Shown: positions 43,699-52,330, counted from the stretch's first letter. The stretch: 64,000 nucleotides of DNA from Acidocella aquatica (GCF_030160635.1 NZ_BSOS01000094.1:1-64000), one strand, 5' to 3'. The notes: generated by a model from the letters alone, not told the origin. Numbers and translations are program-made.

Positions 43699-44442
43699 TC
43701 AGTTTAGATCACGAACAATGCACTCCACAGCGGCCAGCGCAGTCAAGGCCGTTGCCCGATCGCAAATTTCGCGAAGACGCTGAGCGCGGCCTGGATGGAT
43801 GAGGTTACGAAAATTCATAGCTAAATTGGCTAGTTGCTCGGTATTATTTTTGATCAGATCGAGAGATTTGGCGACCGTTATATATTCTCGAAGATACCAA
43901 TCTTCTGGTGCCCCCTTGGGCTTCTGTACTAAATTTGACAAGCCAGGTGCGTTTGTAATCGCCCACAAAAGCAAAGCCTCCGCAGCAGCTCCTGCTAGGA
44001 CGGTTGCTGCTTTCCATTCTCCGTTGTGCAACGCACTTGTTGCGGTGCTAATATCCAATCGAATGTTATCACGGAAGACGTCATCCGTAATGAAACCCAA
44101 CTCGACCGTTGCATGCGATGGACTTTGATCAGGGCACTTTGTCAGGACATGTCGAAGTATCTGCAGAACGTTTTTCCCGTCGATGTCGGCGATTCCAATG
44201 TCACGAGATGCGTTCTGCTGCCAGAAGGCAACTGAGTTTCTGATAGTCTCGACCCCACGAACAAGGTCATTGTAGTCGTTCCCGCTGATCGTCAACAGTT
44301 CCGTTGGAAGCTCGTCGATCAAGCGTACGATGCCAGTTAGACCCGCTACGGAGGTATGGCTCACACTTAGACGTCCCGCTTGGAGCTTTTTCAGATTTTG
44401 GTCTACAAATGCAACAATCTGAGACGGGACTACTCGAGCCAT
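43699..44442 (-). CDS. HEPN-like helical protein
   Basis: A 247-aa protein with an all-helical C-terminal half. WKAATVLAGAAAEALLLWAI followed by NFRNLIHPGRA near the end gives an R-x3-H motif typical of HEPN and related nucleotidyltransferase-partner domains. The N-terminal part (SGNDYNDLVRGVETIRNSVAFW) is not recognised. ATG 44442 follows AAGGA by seven bases; an upstream ATG at 44472 has none. Codon use is more AT-rich than the backbone. It may be a small defence or toxin gene; no clear partner is adjacent except the 79-aa gene upstream on the same strand. Confidence 0.6.
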   Translation of the reverse strand: MARVVPSQIVAFVDQNLKKLQAGRLSVSHTSVAGLTGIVRLIDELPTELLTISGNDYNDLVRGVETIRNSVAFWQQNASRDIGIADIDGKNVLQILRHVLTKCPDQSPSHATVELGFITDDVFRDNIRLDISTATSALHNGEWKAATVLAGAAAEALLLWAITNAPGLSNLVQKPKGAPEDWYLREYITVAKSLDLIKNNTEQLANLAMNFRNLIHPGRAQRLREICDRATALTALAAVECIVRDLN

Positions 44443-44472
44443 AAAGTGTTCCTTTCGTTGTCCAGAAAGCAA

Positions 44473-44774
44473 GGATGGGCGGAGCGTAGCGCAACCCCTC
44501 GCGTCGTGCCACGTCTTCGTCGGTTGATGGCTTCAGCTGAGTTCCACCCATCAATTATGCAGGCGGGTGGCGGCTTTCGGGATTGATCACGCAGCGGCCT
44601 ACGCCCGACTTGGCTCGAAACCCACGATTTACGCTGCGGCAGCAAGCACTGGATGGGTGAGCGCAGTAACCCATCGATCTATTGCAGCTTCGCAAAAAGG
44701 GATGGATGGCGCTGCGCTCACCCATCCCTGTTTCGACCTATCAAATTAAACAGCTTCGGCAAAATCGGGGCGGT
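44473..44774. repeat. REP-like inverted repeats
   Basis: GGATGGGTGAGCGCAG (44651-44666) and CTGCGCTCACCCATCC (44712-44727) are a perfect 16-bp inverted repeat. A related, diverged copy begins at 44474 (GATGGGCGGAGCGTAGCG). These resemble widespread REP-type intergenic palindromes. No gene is seen in the 332-bp gap. Confidence 0.5.
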
Positions 44775-45014
44775 TCAATCATATGGTGTCAATGCCGCTG
44801 GCGTTACATCTATAACGCCAGCTATGTCGGTTTTCGTTAGACCTGCGGTTCGAAGGATGTGAATGAGGTTTTTCCCGTCGTCGGAAATTCTTCCGCCAGA
44901 GGTTTTAGCCACTTCGACTATCCTGTCTAGGATTGCTGCTTTTTCTTCCAACTCTTTGATTTGATGCTGAATTGGACTGGTTTTTTTATTCCTTTTTGCC
45001 GGTTTGACTGCCAC
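44775..45014 (-). CDS. 79-aa hypothetical protein, GTG start
   Basis: A GTG at 45014 has AAGGA seven bases upstream. The protein is basic at the N-terminus (KPAKRNKKTSP), then a probable coiled coil (IQHQIKELEEKAAILDRIVEVA), then an HTH-like tail (LRTAGLTKTDIAGVIDVTPAAL). It could be a small DNA-binding protein. AT-rich and probably part of the same cargo patch as the HEPN-like gene. Confidence 0.55.
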   Translation of the reverse strand: MAVKPAKRNKKTSPIQHQIKELEEKAAILDRIVEVAKTSGGRISDDGKNLIHILRTAGLTKTDIAGVIDVTPAALTPYD

Positions 45015-45605
45015 GACACTTTCCTTTTACAATTGCCCGTTACAGCGTTTAGATTAACTAAATCAAAAAGTCAAATTATTTTAAAGATTATCGCTTTTGT
45101 AGGGTCAGATAACAATTCGATGTGCAGGTCATCTGACAATTGTTCTAAAAGCTCTTGTTGGTTATTCCTTCGACTTACTGAACCGACCTCGGGTTTGTCC
45201 GAGGTTCTATGGCTTGATGCTGCTTGTTTAGTATATTTTAGACTTTATGTAACGGTCGCGGCGTCTGCTTCCCGCCAATCCAGTCGATTACTGCTCACCG
45301 ATGAATGGCTGCTATGGAGAAATGGGCCCGCTTGGCCGAACAGCCATAATGAGGCGCGTTGTCGCTGGCACAGGTCAACGTTAAACGTCCGCTCCTGAGA
45401 TCAACTCCCGGGCCAGCCTATGCCTGACTTGCCTCGATTGCGGTAGTACGAACCGCCTCAGAATCGCCCACCTGTGGCAGTGCTGGGGGTACGGTCTCGT
45501 GGCCCTCCCACTTCGTCATCCCCACCACCCATCCTACCCCGCCAATTTGACCTTCCCCGCTCGGCAACCGCCAGCGGCGACACGGAAGATCACGGAGGTT
45601 CGACC
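45015..45605. other. 590-bp stretch without a supported gene
   Basis: A plus-strand frame overlaps here (44961-45398), but its protein is low in recognisable structure and lacks a ribosome binding site. A hairpin (ACCTCGG 45186-45192, CCGAGGT 45199-45205) and interleaved complementary words GTCAGAT/ATCTGAC and AACAATT/AATTGTT around 45104-45145 are present. The last ~200 bp are GC-rich backbone sequence and must contain the promoter for the replication genes. Confidence 0.35.
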
Positions 45606-45896
45606 ATGCCCGATCCGATGGCCGGTATGCCGCCACGCTACCTGCGCACACCCGAAGCCGCGCGTTTCCTCGGCCTCTCCGGCCGCACACTGGAGAAGCA
45701 CCGCACCTACGGCACCGGCCCCCGATACCGGAAGATCGGCGGGCGCGTCGTCTACGCGCTTGATGATTTGCAAAGCTGGGTCTCGACCGGCGCCAAGCAG
45801 TCGACCTCCGACCCCGGCATTGGCACCGTCTTCCCCGCCAAGCGCATCGTGTCGGCAGCGCCCGCGCACGGCACCGCCGGCCAGCGCCGGAGCTGA
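45606..45896 (+). CDS. AlpA-like helix-turn-helix protein
   Basis: A 96-aa MerR/AlpA-type DNA-binding protein: YLRTPEAARFLGLSGRTLEKHRTYGTGPRYRKIGGRVVYALDDLQSWV. This is the small regulator normally encoded directly upstream of repA in such elements. ATG 45606 follows GAGG within the preceding ten bases. It may control the replication genes or assist excision, but a dedicated role is not shown. Confidence 0.88.
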   Translation: MPDPMAGMPPRYLRTPEAARFLGLSGRTLEKHRTYGTGPRYRKIGGRVVYALDDLQSWVSTGAKQSTSDPGIGTVFPAKRIVSAAPAHGTAGQRRS

Positions 45897-45899
45897 TCC

Positions 45900-46808
45900 T
45901 TGGCAAAGGACCCGCACACCGCGCCGCCGCCGGCCCGGCGGCTCACGCCCGAGCGCGAGCAGCTCGAACTGTTCCAGGCCCTGCCGGGCGATCTGGCTCC
46001 CCGCGATGTGCAAGACCTCATGGCCTATCCCTTCTTCAGCCTGGGAAAATCCAAGCGCCTGGCGCCGATTGATTTCCGGGCGGGCGCCATCACCATCCGC
46101 GTGGAAGCCGTGCCGGAATACGGCATGGCCACCATCTGGGACGCCGACATCCTGATCTGGGCCGCATCCCAGATCGTCGAGGCGCGCGACGCCGGGCTGA
46201 AAACCTCCCGGCTGATGGCGGCCACACCATACGAAATACTAACCTTCACCGGCCGTGGTACCAGCGCTCGGGATTATGACCGCCTGAAGGCCGCCCTCGA
46301 CCGGCTGCAGAGCACAACGGTCGCCACATCCATCCGCCAGACGACCGAGCGCCGCCGGCACCGCTTCTCCTGGATCAACGAGTGGAAAGAAACCACCGAT
46401 AATCACGGCCGCCCCCTCGGCGTCCAGCTCATCCTGCCCGACTGGTTCTACGCCGCCGTGCTCGACAACGCGCTCGTGCTCACCATCGATCCCGCCTATT
46501 TCTCCCTGAGCGGCGGGCTGGAGCGCTGGCTCTACCGCATTGTACGCAAGCATGGCGGACGGCAGTCCGAGGGCTGGCAATTCGACACCGCCCATCTGCA
46601 CGCCAAATCCGGCAGTCTCTCGCCGCTGAAACATTTTGCCTATGACCTGCGCGACATCGTGCGCCGCCAGCCACTGCCCGGCTACCGGCTTGTCATTGAG
46701 CGCCTTCGCCACGGCGGGGAACGATTCAGCTTCACCCCAACCCCCGTCAGCTTCCGCAGCAATACGGCTCGGCCTCCGCTGCTGGTTCGATCTGGGGATA
46801 AGCTGTGA
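45900..46808 (+). CDS. repA: Replication initiator RepA (RPA family)
   Basis: A 302-aa initiator of the plasmid RepA family (PF10134-like): DLMAYPFFSLGKSKRLAPIDF, VEAVPEYGMATIWDADILIWAASQI, TPYEILTFTGRGTSARDYDRLKAALDRLQSTTV, LERWLYRIVRKHGGRQ. The start is TTG 45900, with GGAG eight bases upstream. Iterons and a DnaA box follow directly, and parA is next. Having its own initiator suggests that the excised element can replicate as a plasmid, which helps its maintenance during transfer. Confidence 0.93.
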   Translation: MAKDPHTAPPPARRLTPEREQLELFQALPGDLAPRDVQDLMAYPFFSLGKSKRLAPIDFRAGAITIRVEAVPEYGMATIWDADILIWAASQIVEARDAGLKTSRLMAATPYEILTFTGRGTSARDYDRLKAALDRLQSTTVATSIRQTTERRRHRFSWINEWKETTDNHGRPLGVQLILPDWFYAAVLDNALVLTIDPAYFSLSGGLERWLYRIVRKHGGRQSEGWQFDTAHLHAKSGSLSPLKHFAYDLRDIVRRQPLPGYRLVIERLRHGGERFSFTPTPVSFRSNTARPPLLVRSGDKL

Positions 46809-46814
46809 ATCCGC

Positions 46815-46981
46815 TCGTGCTATCGGGGACCGAACCTATCGTGCCATCAGGGACCGGATCCTCGTGCTATCAGGGACCAAAATCCTCAAAAACTCAAGCA
46901 ATTCTGCGGCTCTTCGAGCGCCTTAACTTATCTAACTCAGATTCCTTCGGAATCTGTCTAACGGACCCGGCGTTATCCACA
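46815..46981. other. Probable replication origin: iterons and DnaA box
   Basis: Three 17-bp direct repeats, consensus TCGTGCYATCRGGGACC, lie at 46815-46831, 46839-46855 and 46862-46878, spaced 23-24 bp apart. A hairpin CAGATTCC/GGAATCTG follows at 46938-46956, and TTATCCACA at 46973-46981 is a perfect DnaA box. Iterons directly after repA with a DnaA site are the standard layout of an iteron-controlled origin. Confidence 0.85.
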
Positions 46982-47031
46982 TTGGGGGATAACTGCATGA
47001 ACGAGCCACCAGTGAAGGGGGAGGTGCGGTC

Positions 47032-47670
47032 ATGATCGTGGCCTTCCTCAACCAAAAGGGTGGCGTCGGCAAAACCACCCTGGCGCTCCACCTGGCTGGC
47101 GCCTGGGCCCGGCAACGCAAGCGCGTCACCGTCATTGACGCCGATCCGCAGGGTTCAGCCCTGGACTGGTCCGAGCAAAGAGCAAGGGAGAAAGGCCCGA
47201 GGCTCTTCGGCGTCATCGGCCTCGCCCGTGATACGCTGCACCGTGAAGCGCCAGAAATTGCGCGCAACGTCGACCACGTCGTCATCGACGGCCCGCCGCG
47301 TATCGCGGGCTTGATGCGCTCGGCCTTGCTTGCCGCCGACCTCGTCCTCGTCCCGGCCCAACCATCTCCCTTCGACGGCTGGGCCTCTGGCGAGGTGCTG
47401 CATCTCATCCGCGAAGCGCGTATCTTCCGCCCTGAACTCCGCGCCCGTTTCGTGCTGAACCGCTGCGCCGCGCGCACGATCATCGCCCGCGAAACAGCGG
47501 AGGCGCTGGCCGAGCACGATCCTCCCGTGCTCGGCGCACGCATCGGCCAGCGCGTGGCGTTTGCCGATGCCGCGCGTACCGGCCAGCTTGTCTTTGAGGT
47601 AGATTCCGGCGGCGCGGCGGCGTGCGAAATCATGGCCCTCGTTGCCGAAATTGAAAGCCTCGTGCGATGA
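47032..47670 (+). CDS. parA: ParA partition ATPase
   Basis: A 212-aa Walker-type ParA/MinD ATPase: deviant Walker A FLNQKGGVGKTTLALHL at the N-terminus, VIDADPQGSALDW, and VVIDGPPRIAGLMRSALLAADLVLVPAQPSPFD. It segregates or positions the element. Its ATG follows GGGGGAGG. A 12-codon frame (46997-47035, MNEPPVKGEVRS) ends on the parA start (ATGA overlap) and may be a coupled leader peptide. It overlaps the next gene by 4 bp. Confidence 0.93.
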   Translation: MIVAFLNQKGGVGKTTLALHLAGAWARQRKRVTVIDADPQGSALDWSEQRAREKGPRLFGVIGLARDTLHREAPEIARNVDHVVIDGPPRIAGLMRSALLAADLVLVPAQPSPFDGWASGEVLHLIREARIFRPELRARFVLNRCAARTIIARETAEALAEHDPPVLGARIGQRVAFADAARTGQLVFEVDSGGAAACEIMALVAEIESLVR

Positions 47671-47918
47671 CGCGCCGAAATCCGAAGCGCGGCTTTGTCA
47701 CGCGGCCAACCGACCCGGATGCCTGGATACGCGCGCCAGAACCGCAAGCGGAGCGTAATGGCGATCCCGGCTTTACCGCGCGGCTGACCATCGATGTCAC
47801 GGCAGCACTTCGGGGGCGCATCAAAATCATCGCTTTCCAGCGCGGCATCACGGTTGCCGACATGCTGCGCGATCTGCTTGCCCGCGAGTTTCCCGAAGAT
47901 GGCGGAGTTGCGCCATGA
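47667..47918 (+). CDS. Small ParA-partner, ribbon-helix-helix-like
   Basis: An 83-aa protein. FTARLTIDVTAALRGRIKIIAFQRGITVADMLRDLLAREF is a ribbon-helix-helix-like segment of the kind found in ParG-type centromere binding proteins. It overlaps parA and the DUF2840 gene by 4 bp each, so the three are co-translated. It probably binds the partition site and stimulates ParA (inference). Confidence 0.8.
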   Translation: MTRRNPKRGFVTRPTDPDAWIRAPEPQAERNGDPGFTARLTIDVTAALRGRIKIIAFQRGITVADMLRDLLAREFPEDGGVAP

Positions 47919-48379
47919 ACGATCTCACCATGGTCGAGCTGACCTGGATCGAACAACGCGTCGAACGCTGGATCCGCTTTGGCCGAACTGTGGAGGACCG
48001 CATCAGTGACCGCCGCCGCCGGATGGTTGGTTTCGCGCCGGGCAACATCTTCGCCTTCGTCCGCTGGGCGTCGAACGATTACGGCACCATCGTCTCACGC
48101 ATCGACATTCTGCGTGCCGTGGCGCCGGGAGAATCCTGCTCGACTGTGCCCTATGTGCAGCCCGGCGGTGAGATTTTGCTCCGCCTCTCTGGCTGGCCAA
48201 AAGTCGAAGCCGCGCTGCGCGCCATCGACGATGCTGAACGCCTCGGCATCGCCCCCCAAGACGCCTCACCCGAGCATTGGCAGCACGTCCATAACCGGCT
48301 CACGGCGGGCGAGGCGTCACGCCCTTACACAATGAAGCAGCATCGCGCCTGGCTGCTGCGCAGGCGCGTGCAAGCATGA
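47915..48379 (+). CDS. DUF2840 protein
   Basis: A 154-aa DUF2840 protein (TWIEQRVERWIRFGRTVEDRISDRRRRMVGFAPGNIFAFVRWASNDYGTIVSRIDILRA, SGWPKVEAALRAIDDAERLG). It is a constant member of the parA-traF block of alphaproteobacterial ICEs, of unknown function. Four-base overlaps on both sides place it in one operon with parA and traF. Confidence 0.9.
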   Translation: MNDLTMVELTWIEQRVERWIRFGRTVEDRISDRRRRMVGFAPGNIFAFVRWASNDYGTIVSRIDILRAVAPGESCSTVPYVQPGGEILLRLSGWPKVEAALRAIDDAERLGIAPQDASPEHWQHVHNRLTAGEASRPYTMKQHRAWLLRRRVQA

Positions 48380-48894
48380 AAGCCCGCAGAAACATCGTGT
48401 CGGCGATGCTGCTCGGCACGTCGATGCTGGCGTTCTCCTGGTGCGCCCGCCCAACGCCGTGGCTGCTCTGGAACGCCAGCGCCAGCGTACCCGTCGGGCT
48501 CTACTCCGTGCATCCGGTTGGGCCGTTGCGTGTGGGTCAGTTACTCATCGTCAGGCCACCAGCACCGCTCGCACGTTTTCTGGCGGCGCGCCGATATCTG
48601 CCGATGGGCGTGCCGCTCATCAAGCATATCGCCGCATTGCCGGGACAGGTGGTGTGCAGGCGCGGACGCGTGATTACCGTGGACGGCACGGTTGAGGCCG
48701 AGGCGCTGGACCGTGACACCCGCGGCAGACCGCTACCGGTTTGGCAAGGCTGCCAGAAGATCGCGCCGCACGAGATTTTTCTGCTGAACATCGGCGTGCC
48801 CGACAGCCTAGATGGCCGTTATTTCGGGCCGCTTCCTGACATGACGATCATCGGCCGCGCGACTCCACTCTGGATTCCGAGGAGGCCACAATGA
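48376..48894 (+). CDS. traF: TraF-type S26 signal peptidase
   Basis: A 172-aa conjugative S26 peptidase. After an N-terminal membrane segment (SAMLLGTSMLAFSWC) the catalytic Ser lies in NASASVPVGLYSV and the Lys in PLIKHIAALPG. LDGRYFGPLP is the conserved C-terminal box. In RP4, TraF cyclises the TrbC pilin, and a trbC gene is present 9 kb downstream. It acts at the periplasmic face of the inner membrane. Confidence 0.92.
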   Translation: MKARRNIVSAMLLGTSMLAFSWCARPTPWLLWNASASVPVGLYSVHPVGPLRVGQLLIVRPPAPLARFLAARRYLPMGVPLIKHIAALPGQVVCRRGRVITVDGTVEAEALDRDTRGRPLPVWQGCQKIAPHEIFLLNIGVPDSLDGRYFGPLPDMTIIGRATPLWIPRRPQ

Positions 48895-49709
48895 TGCGGG
48901 TCTTGGGTATGAAGCGCGCCAATTCTCAGGCCGGCGAGAAGCGTGAACGGTGGCGAAACATTAGGCCGGTTCCGGTCTTGATGCTGGCCATTGGCGCGCT
49001 TTTGGTGTCAGCCCCCGTCTCGTCGGTTGCGCAAACGCCACCGCCAGTGAGTGGTGCCGAAGCGAATTCAGCCCCTGATCCCTTCGCGGCATTTATCGGA
49101 GAAGCCTCGCAGCGTTTCAACGTCCCCACGCTCTGGCTGCGCGCCGTCATGCAGGTGGAGAGTGCTGGCTATGCACAAGCGAAGTCACCAAGGGGCGCCA
49201 TGGGCCTCATGCAGATCATGCCCGACACATACGCCCAACTGCGCCAGGAATACGGCCTGGGCGCTGATCCATTTGACCCGCACGACAACATCATGGCGGG
49301 TGCCGCGTATCTGCGTGAGATGTATGACCTCTACGGCGCACCGGGATTTTTGGCGGCATATAATGCCGGGCCGGGTCGCTATGACGATCATCTCGTGACG
49401 GGCCAGCCGTTGCCTGAAGAAACGCAATTTTATCTCTCCCGGCTTGAGCCGCTAATCGGCGGTGTGCAAGTCGGGCGCATCATTGGTACGCCTGATCCGC
49501 TCACCTGGATGAACGCGCCACTATTCATCGGCGGCAACACGAATGCCGAAATCTACGTCAATCCGCGCAGTAATAAGGTTGCTTTCTATGTCGCCGCTCA
49601 TGTTCCGGTACCTTCATTCACCGGCGCCACAAATGCGAATGTCGCCGCATTGTTCTCGCAGTCAGAGGGCTTGTTCGTATCCGTGACTCATGGCGGCCTG
49701 CCGCAATGA
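48891..49709 (+). CDS. Lytic transglycosylase (VirB1/TraE-like)
   Basis: A 272-aa protein with an N-terminal export signal (VLMLAIGALLVSAPVSSVAQ) and an SLT domain. The catalytic Glu is in AVMQVESAGYAQAKSPRGAMGLMQIMPDTY (about residue 88) and the fold continues to AAYLREMYDLYGAPGFLAAYNAGPGRYDDHL. It opens the peptidoglycan for assembly of the mating channel. It overlaps traF by 4 bp. Confidence 0.92.
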   Translation: MMRVLGMKRANSQAGEKRERWRNIRPVPVLMLAIGALLVSAPVSSVAQTPPPVSGAEANSAPDPFAAFIGEASQRFNVPTLWLRAVMQVESAGYAQAKSPRGAMGLMQIMPDTYAQLRQEYGLGADPFDPHDNIMAGAAYLREMYDLYGAPGFLAAYNAGPGRYDDHLVTGQPLPEETQFYLSRLEPLIGGVQVGRIIGTPDPLTWMNAPLFIGGNTNAEIYVNPRSNKVAFYVAAHVPVPSFTGATNANVAALFSQSEGLFVSVTHGGLPQ

Positions 49710-49963
49710 GGCAGATCGCGGTCGCTCGTGGCATGGCGGGAAATATCGCGTGTTCAGGGCGTGGACTTCGGGCGTCCCGGAAACCAGCCAGCCGATTGCA
49801 AGATAAAAGCACCGCCGTCGGGCGGGGTGCATGTGGTTGGTTTTATTGCGTTTTCAGCGCCGTCGGTCATGCAGCCAAGGTGGCGCTACAGGCAAAAACA
49901 CCAGGAACATCCTCATTAAATGCGCCGTCGCTCGGTTTTTACCCCCATCGGAAAGCACAATGA
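49706..49963 (+). CDS. Uncertain 85-aa frame between transglycosylase and relaxase
   Basis: An ATG overlapping the transglycosylase stop opens an 85-codon frame that ends exactly on the relaxase ATG (4-bp overlaps at both ends), like the other joints in this operon. The protein is basic, Ser/Gly-rich and unlike anything I know. The same 250 bp is also where oriT is often found in these elements, next to the relaxase gene. The sequence may therefore be non-coding transfer DNA. Confidence 0.35.
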   Translation: MRQIAVARGMAGNIACSGRGLRASRKPASRLQDKSTAVGRGACGWFYCVFSAVGHAAKVALQAKTPGTSSLNAPSLGFYPHRKAQ

Positions 49964-51711
49964 TGAGCAACCACGACGACAATCTGCATGTCCGGCCAGG
50001 ACGCATCGGCCATGGCCGCAGCGGTCAGCCAAAGAGCTTCGTCGGCGAGGTCATGCAGGCTGCCAGAAAAGCCGGTCATACAGGGCGCGGCTTCGGACAA
50101 CGGCGGTCCACTGGCAGCGGCTCACGTTTTGGCCGAGGCCGGGCGGCGTCCCTCGCTCAATCCCTGCGTTCACCTGTGCGGCGCGTGGCGATCAAGGCTC
50201 GTGTCGTCCGCCACATCGGCACAAAATTCCGCTCGGCACCGCTGGCCCAACACGTCGGCTACCTTGAACGCGAAGGCGTCACCCGCGATGGCGTGCGAGG
50301 GCGCATGTTTCATGCGAGCGCGGAGAACGCCGACGTGAAGGCGTTTGCGGAACGGTGCGAGGACGACCGCCACCATTTTAGGTTCATGGTCTCGCCTGAG
50401 GACGCCGGTGAGATGGAAGATCTACGAACCTTCACCCGAGAGCTGATGGCCGATGCCGAACGCGACCTCGGAACCCGCCTCGACTGGGTCGCGGTCGACC
50501 ACTGGAACACCGACAACCCGCACATCCATGTCCTGGTGCGTGGGCGGGCCGATGACGGCCAGGATCTAGTCATCAGCCGCGACTACATCGGCCGGAGCTT
50601 TCGTGGCCGCGCCGAGGAACGCGTCAGTCTGGAACTGGGGCCACGCACTGAACGCGAAATCAGCGCGGCGCTCCAGAAGGAGGTCGAGGCAGAACGCTGG
50701 ACCGGCCTCGACCGCGCGCTGCGCGATCTTGCCGACGATAGTGGCAGCGTCGCCGACCTCCGCCCGGCCGCGACCGGCCCTGACCCAGAGCTACGCCGGC
50801 TACTTGTTGGCAGGGCGATGAAATTGGAACGCCTGGGTCTGGCCGAGTCGGTTGGCCCCGGCTGCTGGGCGCTCAAGCCGGGCATTGAGCAAACGCTGCG
50901 TGACCTGTCGATCCGGGGCGACGTCATCAAGACCATGCATCGGGCCATGGCCACGGGTGACCGCGCCCCGGACGTGACGGGCTTCGCCATCCATGGTGAG
51001 GACGCCGCCGACCCGGTGCTGGGCAAGCTCGTGGAGCGTGGGCTGCATGACGAACTGCAGGGCAGCGCCTATGCCATCATCGAGGGCACCGATGGTCGCA
51101 CCCATCATCTGCGCTTTGCCAACATCGACATGACAGGCGACGCGCATCCGGGCGCCATCGTCGAACTGCGTGCGTGGGAGGATGCCAAGGGCAAGCGGCG
51201 CCTATCCTTGGCCACGCGGTTGGATATCACCCTGGAAGCGCAGGTGACGGCGACGGGCGCCACTTGGCTCGACCGGCAGCTTGTCGCCAGCGATCCCGTG
51301 CCAACGGCTGGTGGTTTCGGCGCCGAAATCCGCGACGCCATGGCGCGCCGCGCGGATCATCTGGTGGGGGAAGGACTTGCTCGTCGCCAGGGTGAGCGCA
51401 TTTTATTCCCGCGCGGTCTGATCGAGACGCTGCGCCAGCGCGAGTTGGCCGCCACGGTTGAGCGGCTGGGCGCAGAGACCGGGCTTACGCACGCCCCATC
51501 CGGGGTGGGCGACTATGTCACCGGCATCTATCGCCAGCGCGTGACGCTGGCCTCCGGCCGCTTTGCCATGATCGACGACGGCCTCGGCTTCCAGCTCGTG
51601 CCCTGGCGCCCGGCGCTGGAGCAAAAACTCGGTCAGCATGTGTCCGGCACCGTTCTGCCAGGCGGCGGCGTAGATTGGAGTTTTGGTCGGCAAAGGGGAC
51701 TAGGAATTTAA
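49960..51711 (+). CDS. Relaxase (DUF3363/VirD2-like)
   Basis: A 583-aa DUF3363 relaxase. The N-terminal half holds the HUH-type nicking domain: RKAGHTGRGFGQRR, HVGYLEREGVTRDGVRG with a likely catalytic Tyr, and the metal-binding DHWNTDNPHIHVLVRG (about residues 178-194). The C-terminal half (TWLDRQLVASDPVP, DHLVGEGLARRQGERILFPRGLIETLR) is the family's beta-rich module. It nicks oriT and pilots the transferred strand through TraG and the Trb channel. ATGs at 49960 and 49963 are both possible. The upstream part of the open frame is not used. Confidence 0.9.
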   Translation: MMSNHDDNLHVRPGRIGHGRSGQPKSFVGEVMQAARKAGHTGRGFGQRRSTGSGSRFGRGRAASLAQSLRSPVRRVAIKARVVRHIGTKFRSAPLAQHVGYLEREGVTRDGVRGRMFHASAENADVKAFAERCEDDRHHFRFMVSPEDAGEMEDLRTFTRELMADAERDLGTRLDWVAVDHWNTDNPHIHVLVRGRADDGQDLVISRDYIGRSFRGRAEERVSLELGPRTEREISAALQKEVEAERWTGLDRALRDLADDSGSVADLRPAATGPDPELRRLLVGRAMKLERLGLAESVGPGCWALKPGIEQTLRDLSIRGDVIKTMHRAMATGDRAPDVTGFAIHGEDAADPVLGKLVERGLHDELQGSAYAIIEGTDGRTHHLRFANIDMTGDAHPGAIVELRAWEDAKGKRRLSLATRLDITLEAQVTATGATWLDRQLVASDPVPTAGGFGAEIRDAMARRADHLVGEGLARRQGERILFPRGLIETLRQRELAATVERLGAETGLTHAPSGVGDYVTGIYRQRVTLASGRFAMIDDGLGFQLVPWRPALEQKLGQHVSGTVLPGGGVDWSFGRQRGLGI

Positions 51712-51712
51712 T

Positions 51713-51901
51713 TCAACGAGTGCGCGATTTGGTTGCCGCACCAGCGATCACCTTGTCCGTTGCCGCCTTCAGATAGTTGCTGAGTTTGACGAACGACTCG
51801 AATTCCCGGCATGCCCGTTGTTCGATCGCCTCTATTCCGACAGCGGTCGCGTGACGCAGGGCTACCAGCTTGGCCGCTTCGCGAGCATCAACGGCTTTCA
51901 C
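51713..51901 (-). CDS. 62-aa hypothetical, third gene of the mqsRA operon
   Basis: Its ATG overlaps the MqsA stop by 4 bp, so it is probably translated with the toxin-antitoxin pair. The protein (MKAVDAREAAKLVALRHATA) is helical and basic at the end, with no recognised motif. It ends two bases from the relaxase stop, on the opposite strand. A third gene is not standard for mqsRA. Confidence 0.5.
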   Translation of the reverse strand: MKAVDAREAAKLVALRHATAVGIEAIEQRACREFESFVKLSNYLKAATDKVIAGAATKSRTR

Positions 51902-52329
51902 TTCAGGTCACCTTGCAGATCCGCGATCAACTCAGGATGCCGGTCCAACAGCGTGATCAGCTGGATCGTCGGCCCACTAGGTTCAATCAACCCGCGCTCA
52001 TATTTGTCGAATGCGCTCGGCCCGACCCGGAATACGGCACCAGCCGCGCGCTGCGACAATTTCAGCTTTGCCCGCACACGCTTGATGGTCGTTGGCGACG
52101 GGACGCCGTCCACGCGCTCTTTCATGGTGCGAAGCGCCGCATCCGCTGCCGCCATGTCATTTCCGACATGCACGCCGTCTCCCTCGCCGTCAGGATAATA
52201 GCCCGGCAAGTCTACGGTCAGGGCAAGTCCCTTATATGCCACCGCAAACGGCCGTACGCCGCGCGTCAGCAATTCCCCGGTTTCCGGAGACGTCATCGAG
52301 GACGGTAACTCTCGTGTCTGGGCCGACAT
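51898..52329 (-). CDS. mqsA: MqsA-type antitoxin
   Basis: A 143-aa antitoxin. The C-terminal XRE helix-turn-helix (PTTIKRVRAKLKLSQRAAGAVFRVGPSAFDKYERG) and the segment LITLLDRHPEL match the MqsA family. The N-terminal zinc-binding CxxC of E. coli MqsA is absent; the N-terminus is instead GELLTRGVRPFAVAYKGLALTVDLPGYY. It lies one base after mqsR, which is the usual toxin-first order. Confidence 0.88.
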   Translation of the reverse strand: MSAQTRELPSSMTSPETGELLTRGVRPFAVAYKGLALTVDLPGYYPDGEGDGVHVGNDMAAADAALRTMKERVDGVPSPTTIKRVRAKLKLSQRAAGAVFRVGPSAFDKYERGLIEPSGPTIQLITLLDRHPELIADLQGDLK

Positions 52330-52330
52330 C

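Noticed and set aside
44961-45398. Plus-strand 145-codon frame
   Set aside because: No ribosome binding site, composition rich in Ser, Cys and Trp unlike a real protein, and it overlaps the start of the better supported minus-strand 79-aa gene.
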